From positions 30,545,172-30,609,171 of the forward strand of contig CM055830.1 in the NCBI GenBank assembly GCA_029582265.1: 64,000 bases of DNA. Reading direction: 5' to 3'. Positions 34,101-49,100 of this stretch are shown here, in pieces. The translations under genes were made by a program, and so were the position numbers. Below the pieces are notes generated by a model. That model was not told the DNA's origin, did no database searches, and was given only the letters and a program-made list of their open reading frames with translations. Positions within the stretch are counted from its first letter, which is position 1. Each line of letters starts with the position of its first letter. Origin of the DNA: Zoroaster sp. YZ-2022 (Eukaryota > Echinodermata > Asteroidea > Forcipulatida > Zoroasteridae).

Positions 34101-37100
34101 TATACAATCAAGTTTTCTACACCTTAGACGTCGTGGAGAAAGATTACTTTGGCCTGAGTTACAAAGATCATCAACAAGTTCTAGTAAGTAGACTGCAGTA
34201 TTTTATTTATCTGAAATGTGCCAAGCTCCCACGGAAATATCCAATATTGTTGGTAGTCACGTACAACAAAATTTGTAATGGACAGTTCAAGTCGATGACA
34301 GAGCAATGCACTGCCAATGAAACAAGAATTATCCAAAGTCTATTACCTATACGAAGTGTGCCAATCGTGTATTAACCTTGTCCGCGTCATAGATGTACAG
34401 TGTACATCTCTCAATCCTTAAGGTCAAGGCCTGACGTACGTACATGTATAGTATGCATCCCGTTTAATAGATCAGGAATTACACTGTATTTGTAGCAAGC
34501 GGCATCGAGCATTTCTCTCATGATGCTCTCAAGCAGGGAAGCCAAACTCAATAACCATCTTCGGTGTACGTGACTACATTTGGAGTACAGTGCCATACAA
34601 TGGGATTGCACACCCATGTACATGTAGCAGGCTGGCACATGTAATAAACCTTAAATGCATATGATGTCACAAAGTGATGGGTGCCTTCATTCGGAGGCCA
34701 TTGTTTCATGTATGCGCACTGCGCATACATGTGCTGCAACTTTGAATGTGTGTACATGCAGCGTGCATACATGAACCAATGAGTGACCTTCTTTAAACAC
34801 TGAACGAGGGCGCTTCAGTCTGTGATTTCTGTGCACTTATGGGTTCGAGCCCCGGTCGTGACACTTGTGTCCTTGAGCAAGGTACTTAACCATAATTGCT
34901 TCGTCCTTCGGATGGGACGTAAAGCCGTAGGTCCCGTGTGTTGTATAATGCACGTAAAGTGGATTGTCGTGCGGTCTAGCGCACTGAACTCAAGTTCTGG
35001 TGTTGCCAGCAGCAGAGTGTGGGTTCGAGCCCCGGCCGTGACACCTGTGTCCTTGAGCAAGACACTTAACCATAATTGCTTCTCTCCACCCAGGGGTTAA
35101 ATGGGTACCTGTGAAGGCAGAGATGGTTTGCTCTATATGCGCTAGAAATGGCAGCAATTGAGCTGTATACTCCCCAGGGAGCTGAGATGGTTTCAGGAAT
35201 GATTTATGAGCCTTATGAGCCTTATGAGCAGGGATAATAATATAATGCGCCTTGAGCGCCACTTAGTTGGTGGATACGTGCGCTATATAAATCTATACAT
35301 TATTATTATTATTATTATTATTATGTGGAGTGCCATGGTCGAGCCGTTTAGTGCATCGGATTTGTGTTCTGAAGGCTGAGTCGTCAGAATGTGGGTTCGA
35401 ATCCCAGTCGCGACCGGGGTGCTTGTGTCCTTGAGCAAGATACTTTACTATAATTGCTTCTCTCCACCCAGGGGTAAATGGGTACCTGTGAGGGCAGAGT
35501 TGGTTGTTGCATTTGATTAGCCCTATATGCGCTGTAATGGCAGCAATTGAGCTGTATACGCCCCAGGGAGCTGAAATGGTTTCAGGAATGATTTATGAGC
35601 CTGATGAGCAGGGGTAATAATATAATGTGCCTTGAGCACCAGTTTGGTAGATACGTGCGCCATATACATGTAAGTCCACATTATTATTATTATTATTATT
35701 ATTGATTTACACTTGTAATAACAAAAGTGCAACCTCCCTTTAAATGCTTCTCCATCAAGCTGGCAAAAGAAACAGATGCTTCTGTTCCATTGGGTTCCAT
35801 GAAGGAAGTTCATGTGGGTCATTTACTCTACCATCACACTGAGAAAGGATTGCTGAAGATTTATTTCAGATGGAGACTACTGGGTTTGACCTTAAACGTG
35901 AATCGGGGTCAGGCTCACCTAACCAAATGTGTCTGGAATTACTTGTAGTTGTAGATCTAGATAAATACGTGTACATGTGCTGGATGTTTTGTGGTACACA
36001 CTAAAAGATACATGTTTGTAGTGTCCCCCAAAAAATGTTCATATTTGCAAACTAATTAATCTGCCACCTGCTCAGAATATACAGTGTATGAACTTAAGCT
36101 TGGGCATCTCTCATGCTTCTTGTTCTCTTAGGCAATGTTTAAATTTAAAAATAAATAAAAAATAAATTAAAAAATCATAAAAACTGTAACATGGGCACCA
36201 ACATATGGCACGATTAACCCCGTTTTTTCATTTCGTACGAAAAAACATGTGATTTGCAAAATAAATATATGTAACAGATGTTGGATCTTGTTGAAGTGAA
36301 CTGAGAACAAAGGATTGTTTGTTCTTGCTTCCTAATGGATCTTGTTGCAAATTGCTGGCTTCGCAAACCCATGGGGATGTTGATGCATTGAGCACTTGAG
36401 GATGTTGCATTAGTACATTACCACAAGATTTTTGTCTGTACATTCTGTAGTGCTGGGACAGTTAACCAGTTAACCAGTTAACCGACCGGAACTGCACTAA
36501 ACTGGTTAGAAATTTACTAACCGGCTAAGGCAAAAAAAAGTCTCCGGTTTCTGGTCTCCGCGTGCGTCGTCTCAGACCCGCGCGTCAGCATTTTTAATTT
36601 TCTGGTTTTTTTTTTGCTACATTGTATGAAACGATTGCAGCCAAAATGTCCAATTGCAGCCAAAATTTCTGGATCGAATGGAATTCTGCCGTTCTGTGTT
36701 TTAAAGGACTTTTTCACATAGGGGTATGAACGTTTGCCCGATTGGTGAGGCCTCTCTTAGCCACCATACTTTGTATTATGGGAAATTTGGTCCCCGCGTG
36801 TACATGTATCACATATTTCCATGTTGGCAAAAAAAGGTGGCAAAAAAAAAAAAACCCATCACCGCACCGATTTTGAAGCTGACTGATGACTAGAAACTTT
36901 TTTTGGCCTAACCGAAACAATATTTAAAAAACCAAATTTGCTGCCCATGTTGTTGTTTTGCAGTGCATACATTCTTTTTTCCTGTATTAGTTATCATTGC
37001 GGGAAGTTTATTGATGCTTTTTGATTGAATATTTATTTACACATGTGGCTGTCAGGTGCTGATGAACTACATGTAACCAATAACTCATAGCACTAGTACA

Positions 37101-40100
37101 TTCACCAACAGAATTGTTGCTAACCCCTCTCCCCACCTCTCCCATTCTTAAAATCTTAGCTACAGTGTTTGCCACTGGAATATATCGTACATGTGTGCAA
37201 TATCCATGGAAATCTTGGGTACATTACCTGTGACCGAGTTCACATCATACATGATCATAATACCTGTATGTTTCCTATTCTAGGGTCTTGTGCATCCTGA
37301 ATTGACCTGAATAGGATGTATTTGGGCTTATCAAGAGTTTCTACAGGAATTTGTCTATATCAAATTCAAATACTGTATACATGTACAGTGTGTATTTTAA
37401 AACCACGGTGTATCGGTATTGTTGCTTCCTGGCCATTCGAATGCGGATTCCTGGGTCTGCGGATTCCCAGAAAAATCTTTAGAAAAACAATTAATTTAAA
37501 AATATTGTTCCTTTAAAACATGCATGTTATTTGCATTAAGCTTGGGCACAAACACGATAATACCGAATATCGCGATACTTTTTTTTATTCAATTATGATA
37601 TCGAGAACCTTTTCAAGTTATCGAGATATCGGAAAATCACTATTAAAAAAATATATCACGATTAAAAAAAAACACCATTGTGAGTCAAGTCAGAAATTCC
37701 ATGGAAATAAAATTAGGACAGTCTTTTCAGCTTACGGAAGTGAGAAACAAAAGCGAACTATGATGTTTGTACATCAGAAGTACATACTCTATGCAAATGA
37801 ATTTGCGATTTATTGTGATGCTTGTAGAAAGGTACATACCTGTGGTTATCGTCTCTAAAGCATTGTGCGTGAATGAAAAACAAATAATTGTGATACTATC
37901 GAAAATCATGATATATGTTTGGCGATATATCGTGGATAGTAAAAATCGCTCAAGCCTAATTTGCATGTGCACATGACTCTTATTAAAGCTTGGATTACAG
38001 TACATTTATATGTACCTGTATTCCTTTCCTGTAACTTACATTTACATGTACATTTGTACGTATTACTTTAACGTGTTTTGGCTCTCTCTGTGTGAGACAT
38101 AGACATAATCATGTTTATCTGTAAAATAAATAATAATAATAAACATGTACATACACAAGTGTACATATATGTCTGTGTTATTCAGAAACGCACAAGTCAC
38201 AACTTCTGTAGGATGTCAAGACGTCCAATGCTGTACACATCCGTGCAACTAATATAGGCTATGGGGGGACTGTCCCATCAGGCACAAGTACATTTGTACT
38301 TCCAGGCCCCCTCCGGTACCCCCAGTTAACCCCCAGGTAACCCCCAGGTAACCCCCAGGTAACCCCCAGGTAACCCCAGGTGTTCTCAGGTAACCCCAGG
38401 TGCTCTCTTTCCAACTAAAAAAAAAAAAATACATCGTGGACAGATGGTTATGATCACATACATACATAAGCCACAGATTGATCAGGATTAGTGTGGCCCT
38501 TGATGATTTTTATTCCTGTGCCAAAGTGGATGAGTAGTCAACACAAAACCACACAGGCGCTACAGTCATTTTGTTGTTGAGGCTATTGGTATTATTTGTA
38601 TCAGACATCTATTACATAAGTATATGTCCCTACACTGCTGTAATCTATACCACGGCATTGTACTCCAAATGCGCGCACGCACAATGATCATGGTTACGAG
38701 TTTTGGTAGACTCGCAAGGTTTTCCTAGGACTATACACAGTCTGTGGAGAATGCGCTTACATGTAACGCTAAGGTGCACACGCGTTCTATCGCATGCCGG
38801 GTAAGTCTCCCAGAATGCACTGCTTCTTTTTGAGACCTTGGTGTCAGTCTGTGGAACAATACGTCATGAATGACCCAAATCCATTGTTCTTGGGGTAGTA
38901 TGCCATGGACTAGGATACATAGTGACATATTTCATGTAGACCTGTACATGTCCATGTCCATGTAACAGACTTCTGGTTGTATTCAGGTGAAATTATCAGT
39001 AAAGCATCCATTCTTCTGCTGTGTCTTACATGTACTTCATAACTGAACCATAAAAGTGCCAGCTCAATTAGGTTACACATGTACGTCATTAACCCTTGTA
39101 TACATGCAGTCTCCAAAATGCTGCAAAAAAAAAAAATTCTAAGTACACAATGCTTTTTGTATGCATGCCTCAAAATATTGCATACTGTACAGAAGAATGG
39201 TACATGGATACCCCAAAATGCCCCTCGGGTCTGGGACATAAACAAACTGTTTTGACCTTCACACAGTACATGTATACCGCAAGTTACTGCACTGGTTTAT
39301 TTCAAGTTAGCCTTGCAATGAAACAAAGCAGGTGGCTGCTTCAGTTTACCTCATCTCTCTGAAGAGCCTTGGGCTATGCCATTAATCATTAGATAAGAAG
39401 GTGTGTACCACAATACATGTATGTCCCAGTTGTGACATTTTGAAGTATGGGTCCACTTTGTAAAGAACTACACTGATAATAGGACGGTTAATGAGAAAAT
39501 GCATTCAGAAATATTGATAATAAACACATCCATACATACATACACCTGTGTATACATGTAAGTACATGTACATGTACATACACCTGTGTATAAGTACATG
39601 TACGTGTACTGTACTGTACAGTAAATATATATATATTTATATTCTAACATGGAATTTTAATATGAACATTTCATTATAAAATTACATGTAACTGAGGAAT
39701 ACAATTTTACTGACATGTAAATCTTCAACCCTAACCTTCTAGTCTACACCTCTGACAGAAATATTACAAGAGATGTTTGATACCATTATCAACTTTGCAC
39801 CAACTAAGAAGAGAAGTTTTAGGTACATGTACATGTACATGTACATGTGTACACATGTACATTACATATTATGTAAAGCTGGTAATTGTTTTGAGAATAC
39901 CAAAGATACATTGTATACTGTACATAGCCCCACATCTCTCTGTATCATTGGCCCTTGCTCCACTTGTACAAAAAACTAGGGAATTTTAAAAACATGTTTA
40001 CCTTTTTTCATATTTCCCATTGAAATAACGTGCCACCGTGGGAACAGGGGTCCTGTGGTGGGTGGGATCGAGTGAGCAAAATGTACTGTGTGCTGCCTTC

Positions 40101-43100
40101 AACATCTACAGTGGATCATCATGAATCACTTACATGTACACATGTACAAGTACGAACAAAAACATTCTGAAGTCGGAAACTGTATAAAAGTAACATTTAA
40201 AATGCATTTGATTCTGATTGACAGCCACGCTGGCGAATCGGAAGACTACACACACCCCTCGTGCAAGCCGAGGATTAAAAACGTGGGCCAGCTTTTCATT
40301 TTACTGATACTAATCCTTGATGGATTTTTTTTTGTTCAATGTCTCAAATAAACCCCAGAAAAACAGCAATTCAACATTTACAATGTTAATCTATTTTGTT
40401 ACCATCAGATTGGCCCAAACACGGGTAATAGGCCTACATGTATATCTTTAAAATAAGACTTTGACAAGCGAGTGTTACTGTTAGATAAGCATGATGGCCT
40501 CAGTGACCTCAGTGAGTGATTTCGTCACGGTCGTGAACATCACGCACTATCGTGTGAAATATTTGATGCTTATCCAGATGTTTAACCCTAACCCCTTGGG
40601 TATTTTTACTAGAAAGTAATAGTATCCTGAATCCACCAAAATCCACCATTTTTGTCACACACAAAATGCTGGTGTCCTGAATCCATCAGAATCCGCCAGT
40701 GTAGATATTGGACATATCCTGAATCCGCCAAAATCCACCACTAAATTTCTGGCGGATTTTGGCGGATTCAGGATACCATGCTCACATGAAAATTTGTATA
40801 GTATGTTGCTGCATAGAATCCATCAAAATCTAACACATACAAGTGTTGGCTGTACATGTACATGTACAGTACATGTACATGTAACTATAATCCATCAAAA
40901 TACATCAACCAACATGACCAAGCAGTTAAAAACTATTGAAATCCTGAATCCATCAAAGTCCGCCATATGCTCAATGTGGAGATATCCTGAATCCGCCGAA
41001 ATCCTCCAAAACAGGGGGATGGATTTTGATGGATTCAGGGTGGTTAGGGTTAAAATACGCATGATGTACAGTGTTTATGTACAGTTGTACACTTACATAC
41101 ATACTGTATGTGCTTATTAATTTTGCACATGGTAGCACATGCGTGCCAGCACGTGCTACACATGTTGATTTCAGTGTTTTATTCTAGAAAACAGATTCCG
41201 AGTAAACATTTGGAGTTGTATTGTGCAGACAGCATTCCATATGATTCTTGATATGTACACCTGTACTATAAGACTGTGATCCAGACAAGTGACTGTTATT
41301 GTAAACAAGTACAGTGAACATGTACATGGCGGATGTCTATCAACATCACTCTCATCCTTGTAACATCTATTTCATGCCCTTTGACCCAAAATATGAGTCT
41401 ATTGTAAGGAAACCTTCTGCATCGTGACATCATCTTGAGAGAATACCAGTTTTGTACCTCGGCATCACACATCTGTGAGCGTTACATGCAATATCATTTA
41501 AACATGCAGTTATCAAATGTAAAATACATGTATGCATACACTGTACATGATGTACATAGTACACAATTTACAATGTACATATAGTACATGTGTACATATG
41601 TACATGTGTACTAGGGTTAGGACGTGTGCACGTTTACATATTTGTACGTGAAAATAAATTAATTGAACGTTTTCGAATTTGTGAAACATTTTAAAACCTA
41701 TATTTAAAAAAATGGAACCTTCCATTTCCACAATATTTATTTTTGCTGGTCTTTTTTTTCCCCCACGATTCCCAAGTTCAACTGATAATTTGTTTTTAAC
41801 CACCAGAAAATTCAGAGGATGTTTTGTGCCAGGCTTGGATTTGTTTAATCTGAGTCCATATTGCCGTATCTTGGATTATTTTCTGTACTAAATATAGCAA
41901 TCCGTCTGTATCGTGCCATTTATTATGGAGTGCCACGGTCAAGCGGTTTAGTGCATCGGATTTGTGTTCTGATGGCTGAGTCATCAGAATGTGGGTTCGA
42001 ATCCCAAACGCGACCGGGGTACTTGTGTCCTTGAGCAAGACACTTTACCATAATTGCTTTTCTCCACCCAGGGGTAAATGGGTCCCTGTGAGGGCAGAGT
42101 TGGTTATTGTGTTTGATTAGCCCATATGCGCCGAAATGGCAGCAATTGAGCTGTACATGTATACTCCCCAGGGAGCTGAGATGGTTTCAGGAATGATTTA
42201 TGAGCCTGATGAGCAGGGGTAATAATGTAATGCGCCTTGAGCACCAGTTTGGTGGATACGTGCACCATATAAGTCTACATTATTATTATTATTATTATTA
42301 TTTATTAGTGATAACAATTTTTGTTGTATAAACGTGTACACAGTCCGTGTCAAAACGTGTACACATTTCGCAAATTAAACGGAAAATGCCCAGCCTAGTA
42401 CACACATGTACATACATGTGTATGTATGATTTGTATGTTATAAACGGAATGGTTGTGTATCAGCACATACTTTGACTAGTGTGTAACAGGGACTTAATTG
42501 TTGATTTCTTTTAGTTTTCACCAAAACTAACCTTTATTTTGAATTTTTTTTTCAGACGTGGCTGGATCCAACAAAAACATTAAAGAAACAATTGAAAAGT
42601 AAGTATTACATGTACATTCTCACACATGTACATTCTCACCCCCCCCCAAAAAAAAAAACATAGCACAAAACAACAACAAACAAACAAAAACTATTTTCAA
42701 ACAAACAAAAATGATAAAACAAGTGAACAAACTACAGTACATTTTACATGTTACAAACTAACAACAGATACATAATACTTTTCGATCCAACAATAAATTC
42801 GGAATTTTAGTAAAAATTTTCCTCTATAATTAACCCAAATTAGCAATTCATTCACTTCAGTGCAGAGAGGAAACCTTTTAACGTGTACACGTACACAAGG
42901 TTAAGGCAATGGAATTCCATTCCTAATCCAGAAGCTTTTCAAGGTATTTATCCCATGAATCATCCAGCCTTTGCAAAGTGGATTTCAATTTAATAATAAA
43001 CACCCAACTATAAAATCAAAGTTAAAGGTCCTTTTAGGGAGGTCTTAAAGGGGCAGTATCATCACGATCAACAGGGCATGCAATCAGAATGCTAGTTTTA

Positions 43101-46100
43101 GATTAACTCGGTGACTGAAAATAATATCCCGCATGATAAGGTCATATTACCGTTGCTCTTGCATAAATGAGCCAGTAATTTGCAGTCACTGTTCATCTTA
43201 AACTAGGACACTGATTCCATGCCCTGTTGAAAGTCTGCTCGTGATCGTGACTATATTGTCCCTTTAAAATATATTGTTGTCATGGTTTTATTTTCACTAC
43301 ATGTACTTCTGATTTCATCTTTAACCCTAACTCCCTAGACAACAAAGGCAGTTGGAGGATTTTGAAGGATTTTTATTGTTCAGTAACAATGCTTAGGGAG
43401 TTAGGGTTAACGTTCCTTTAATCGCCTCGGACTAGTATTCACTAGATAAAGAGAGTGGGTACATTACAAGAGAAATGTGCTTGTTTTTAAAAAGGCTTAG
43501 GATGTGTTATTTCTGTTCCATTCCTGGTACACCAACCCAGGTCTCCATAAGCTGGTCTCAAACCACCCACACAACCACACCCCCGGGGTAACCCTGCCGA
43601 TATTTTCTAAAACAACAAGTTTGATCAAAACGGCCGTCATTGTTTTTGACAGTGCATTATACCCCGTTCCCCCTGGTAACAGGATTTAGTGTTTTTGGTT
43701 CCCCAAAACCTGTGGCCTTCAGGCAGGTCAGAATTAAGGTCACGGCTCAGGGTTAGTACAGGCAAACTCTGACCTTTGAAGAACAATCCAAATCACATTC
43801 ACAGGTAAAGCTGTGTACGATTGACACCCAGGGGACTGTGTGGGAAGTGGCCACATTACACAGGTGCCAATAATGTCTTGGTTTGCATGTTACATACAGT
43901 CAAACCCAAGGGACCAAAGATAGTGGCCACAATGGACAGGTAGTCGCAATTAATGTGCAGGTTTTTTGTGTGTGGCAGTTTGTGTTGGGACCATCAATGG
44001 CTGGCCACATTGAACAGGTGGTTTTCTTATCCAGGTGGCCACAGTAGTACTAGTAGGTTTGATTACACTGGTAAACAATAATTGTAATATTAACCAGTTT
44101 GTCATTTGACACATTTACATGTACCTTAATGAACATTTTTCTAAGATTTCCAAGTTTGTTCTCTGGTGCTTCAAGAAAAATAACTGAAAATTTGAAGAGG
44201 TAATTGTCAATGGGTACCAGGTTTAGATTGACCAGCTTTAGATTGCATCATACAGCAGTTTTATCCAGTTTATTTGATTTGGTTTCTTTACAGTTAATCC
44301 TCCTTATGTTTTGAAGTTCCAAGTTAAGTTCTATTCCTCGGAACCGAACAACCTACACGAAGAACTCACAAAGTAAGTGTACTTCAATCAAGCGTGGCAC
44401 ACTCTCTACAATTTATCAAAATTCCATGGATTGAAATATAATCTGTACACATCGTTGTATACCGGAAAGTTACGTTGATATTCGGGTGGTTACAACACTG
44501 AATTATTCAGCATGGTATGGGTGCACATGTTTTTAGAACAAGTTATACAAAACCTTCTGTTACACTGTGAAAAAATCCTATAAAACCAAATAAAAATCAT
44601 ATAAATTTGGTACAGTTGTAATGGTTAAAGGGACAGTATCGTCACGATCAACAGGGCATGGAATCGGAGTGCTAGTTTTAGATTAACTCAGTGACTGCCG
44701 TAATACCCCACATGATAAGGTCATATTACCGTGGCTGCTGCATAAATGAGCCAGTAATTTTCAGTCAATGTGTTAATCTTAAACTAGAACACTGATTCCA
44801 TGCCATGTTGAAAGTCTGCCCTGATTATGACAATACTGCCCCTTTAAAGCCGACTATACACTTCCCTCCAAAAAACATCAAATATCAGGTTTATATCAAA
44901 CTTACTTGGTGTAAAGTTGATGATGGTATCAAACATCCCTGGAAATATTTCTGTCTCTGGTGTTATTGTTGGAGTACAATTAGTAAACATTTTTTGAAAA
45001 AATTAATTTCTGTCATCTGAAGCCAGAAAGTCCATGTTGAAATGAATGTGCATTTAAATTTTGTTCTGGTTCAAGACACAATGAAATAAGCTAAAACGTT
45101 CAAGGTTGGTTGATTCTAATGAAGTATGATGCATTTACAGACACTTCATAAAATTGTATACCGGCTTTAAGTTAGAAGTCTTTAGTTCTTCTCAGAACCA
45201 TCATTTATTACAACTTCTAAGAGATTGTTTACATGTTGCTAACGCAAACCATAAACTTCTACTGTACTTCCATCATGCAAAGCTTCAAATCCTACTTGGC
45301 TTTAAGTTGTCATAAAATGTGATTTATTTCATGATGAGCTTTGAATGTACTTCACAGTTTTCTTAGAAACACAACATCTTGTTGAACTGGAACTCAGTTT
45401 TAAAAGTGAACCCAAAAATACATGTAGCCTTTAACCCTAACTCCCTAGACAACAAAAGCAGTTGGAGGATTTTGAAGGATTTTTGTTGTTCAGTAACAAT
45501 GCTTAGGGAGTTAGGGTTAAGAGGATTTGATTTTGTAACAACTAAAAACATTTTTTTTTTTGTGGACAGGTATTTATTTTTTCTACAATTGAAGCAAGAT
45601 ATCTTGTTTGGAAAGCTAGAACCACCAGTCACAACAGCCATAGAGCTCGCTGCTTTAAGCCTGCAGTGTAAGTAGATATTATGTAAGAAATCTTAATATA
45701 CTGTGAGCAATTTGGAAACACCCCTTCCTACACCGCTATTGACCTATTGAGGCAGAATTGAGAAAAATTGCAGAAATCGCAGAAATGCCCTAAGCCTCCA
45801 GTGTAAGTAGATGCAAAAGTCTATTACCTACATGAAGTGTGCCAGCCTGTTATAATCCATACCACGGCATTGTACTCCAAATGCGCGCACGCACGCACAA
45901 CAAGCTTGGTTGCGAGTTTTGCTCCGGCCTGCCGTGGGGCATCATGGGGTAGGCACTTCCACACGAAACTAGTTCCTAGAGAACTAGATGCAATTTTCAA
46001 CTAGATGCAGGCGAACCATTTTGTGGGGTGAACAATTGTACGTGCGTGAGATACAGTTCTCTCACACGCCGGGTAAGTCTCCCAGACTGCACTGCTTGCG

Positions 46101-49100
46101 CGTCAGTTTGTGGAACAGTACGTCACGAATGGGCCTAATCCATTGTTCTTGGAGTACTATGCCGTGGTCTGGGTAAGTACACGAGTGGCATACTTCATGT
46201 AGGCAATAGACTTCTGGTAGATGCCATGTAAGAAATCTTAATATTCTGAAAGCAATTTGGAGATTACTCCCCTTCCCCTTCTTTTTTCTTTCCAGCTGAG
46301 CTCGGCGACTACGACGAACTAGAGCACACTCCAGAACTTGTGTCAGAGTTCAGATTTGTCCCCTTCCAAACGGAAGAAATGGAGGTGGAAATTGTAGAGA
46401 AGTTCAAAGAAATGAAGTGAGACATTGTTTCAAATTTTTCTGTTTTCGTCCTATAACAAAACAAATTCTGACAAATTGAGAATAAAATCCAGAAAACATT
46501 TCACAGAATGATTTGACTGAGAGTAGTTAAATGAGAAGGTAAAAACAAGTTAATAAACTATTGTCCTGAGAAATTTTAACTTGGAGAAAAAAGGAATTGT
46601 TATGTTGAATTTTAAAATAAGAACACAAGCATCATTTTGATTCTCACAAACTTAAAGGTAATGTTGGCAAAACTGCTTCTATGAGTATGCTTAGTCTCTT
46701 TGAATCAAGATATACATACAAGGTACAACATTGGTAATGTTGGCCAAACTGCTTCTATGAGTATGCTTACTCTCTTTGAATCAAGATATACATACAAGGT
46801 ACATCATTGGTCATGTTGGCCAAACTGCTTCTATGAGTACGCTTACTCTCTTTGAATCAAGATATACATACAAGGTACAACATTGGTAATGTTGGCCAAA
46901 CTGCTTCTATGAGTATGCTTACTCTCTTTGTATCAAGATATACATACAAGGTACAACATTGGTAATGTTGGCTAAACTGCTTCTATGAGTACGCTTACTC
47001 TCTTTGAATCAAGATATACATACAAGGTACAACATTGGTAATGTTGGCTAAACTGCTTCTATGAGTACGCTTACTCTCTTTGAATCAAGATATACATACA
47101 AGGTACATCATTGGTAATGTTGGCAAAACTGCTTCTATGAGTACGCTTACTCTCTTTGAATCAAGATATGCATACAAGGTACATCATTGGTAATGTTGGC
47201 CAAACTGCTTCTATGAGTATGCTTACTCTCTTTGAATCAAGATATACATACAAGGTACATCATTGGTAATGTTGGCTAAACTGCTTCTATGAGTATGCTT
47301 ACTCTCTTTGAATCAAGATATACATACAAGGTACATCATTGGTAATGTTGGCTAAGCTGCTTCTATGAGTATGCTTACTCTCTTTGAATCAAGATATACA
47401 TACAAGGTACATCATTGGTAATGTTGGCCAAACTGCTTCTATGAGTACGCTTACTCTCTTTGAATCAAGATATACAAATGTACATACAAGGTACATCATT
47501 GGTAATGTTGGCTAAACTGCTTCTATGAGTATGCTTACTCTCTTTGAATCAAGATATACATACAAGGTGCAACATTGGTAATGTTGGCTAAACTGCTTCT
47601 ATGAGTACGCTTACTCTCTTTGAATCAAGATATACATACAAGGTGCAACATTGGTAATGTTGGCTAAACTGCTTCTATGAGTACGCTTACTCTCTTTGTA
47701 TCAAGATATACATTAAACAACCAACCTGTGAAAGTTTCAGCTTATTACGTTGTGTCGTTATCAAGAAAATAGTGAATATGGATTTAGATTATAGTATTAA
47801 TTCTAATGGGGGAATTCAGAAGATTGTTCTTTCCAGTAAACTTATTGAAAATAATTTGAAAATGTCAAATTTTAATAACAATTCCTATATCTTATCATTA
47901 AATAAGTTTGTTACTTAATTAAAATTATCTAAACTTTTCCTTCTGTGTTTGTCTTGTCAGGGGTCAGACGCCAGCTCAAGCAGAGATTAACTACTTGAAC
48001 AAGGCCAAATGGCTAGAGATGTATGGTGTAGATATGCATTATGTGATGGTGAGTATAACTGAATAAAATAACTCATGCACGGTCACTAGAGGGCGCTATA
48101 ACACTTACCTTGCTTTGATTTATCCATAAGACAAAATTATATTCACAATAAACAAAATAAAATTTAGTTAGGATAGAAGATTGAAGAAAAAGCACATTTA
48201 AAAGTGAATATTGCTTTTTCATTAAAAAAAAACTTCTTTCCACTGTCCGTTTATAGAGTCCGTTTATAACTTAGAACAACATAGGTGGTCAACATTCCAT
48301 CTTGTGCACATGGAATGGTGTTACCATATATTCACCCACCAGTCTACAAGCTATTGGCAGCCATTTGGTTTCCAAAATTTCTTCTAGGGCATATTCTAAT
48401 GCTTAGTTTCTGAATGTTACATGTGTATTGAGCATCATGCGCCATTGTGGTAACTCACGTGGTAACTCATGTAGTAACTCGTGTGGTAACTCATGTGGTA
48501 ACTCGTGTGGTACTCGTGTGGTTACTCGTGTGGTAACTCGTGTGGTAACTTGCATGATAACTGGCATGATAACTGGCATGATAACTTGCATTGTAACTCG
48601 TGGTAACTCACATGGTATCTCACGTATCAGCACTCTCTCCTCTCTCACACTGATTAGCACATCTTATTCCTAATAAATTTAAGGCACTTTGATGTCTAAG
48701 CTAAAAGCGCTTCACATGGAGGCCACTCCCTTCCACTAAATCTCCAATATATTCTACACCAACCTTTATTGCATATATCAATGACATGTATACTACTCAA
48801 AACAATTTAGGGAACACCGGAATAATCTCAGTTAAAGCAAGATCATTTATTTCAGATAAACACAATGTTTCACAGAATTGATGAGAAACAACTGCACAAT
48901 GAAACAGATGATAAAGGATGCATGTAGTGATTACACATTTCATGACATGACTACTGAAAAAGAGAGGGGGTTGCAAATGAAAATCCCGGTTCATGTAACA
49001 TTTCAAACCTATTTGATGTTAAAAATCCGGTGTTCCCTAAATTGTTTTGAGTAGTATATAATATCTTTAGTTCAACTCAGTGCCACCCAAGGCTACTGTT

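Larger units (their letters stand above)
34184..42555 (+). other. EPB41L5 intron 2 (8.4 kb)
   Basis: Holds elements listed at 34329-34395, 34694-34820, 34839-35700, 36535-36915, 37537-37958, 38322-38405, 38600-38945, 40582-41053 and 41927-42302. TACATG runs cluster at 39550-39610, 39820-39870 and 40855-40885. Bases 35705-36440, 36920-37530 and 38950-40580 show no further feature. A possible hAT-like start GTGCTGGGACAGTTAACC is at 36452. A MITE-like pair of ends (GGTTAGGACGTGTGCACG near 41625; CGTGTACACATTTCGC near 42355) may enclose the SINE at 41927. Confidence 0.55.

Noticed and set aside
35727..35948. 73-codon ORF upstream in intron 2
   Set aside because: No similarity to any family I know, no splice sites in phase with EPB41L5.
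37520..37858. 112-codon ORF
   Set aside because: It spans the boundary and body of the hAT-like MITE, with no recognisable protein features.
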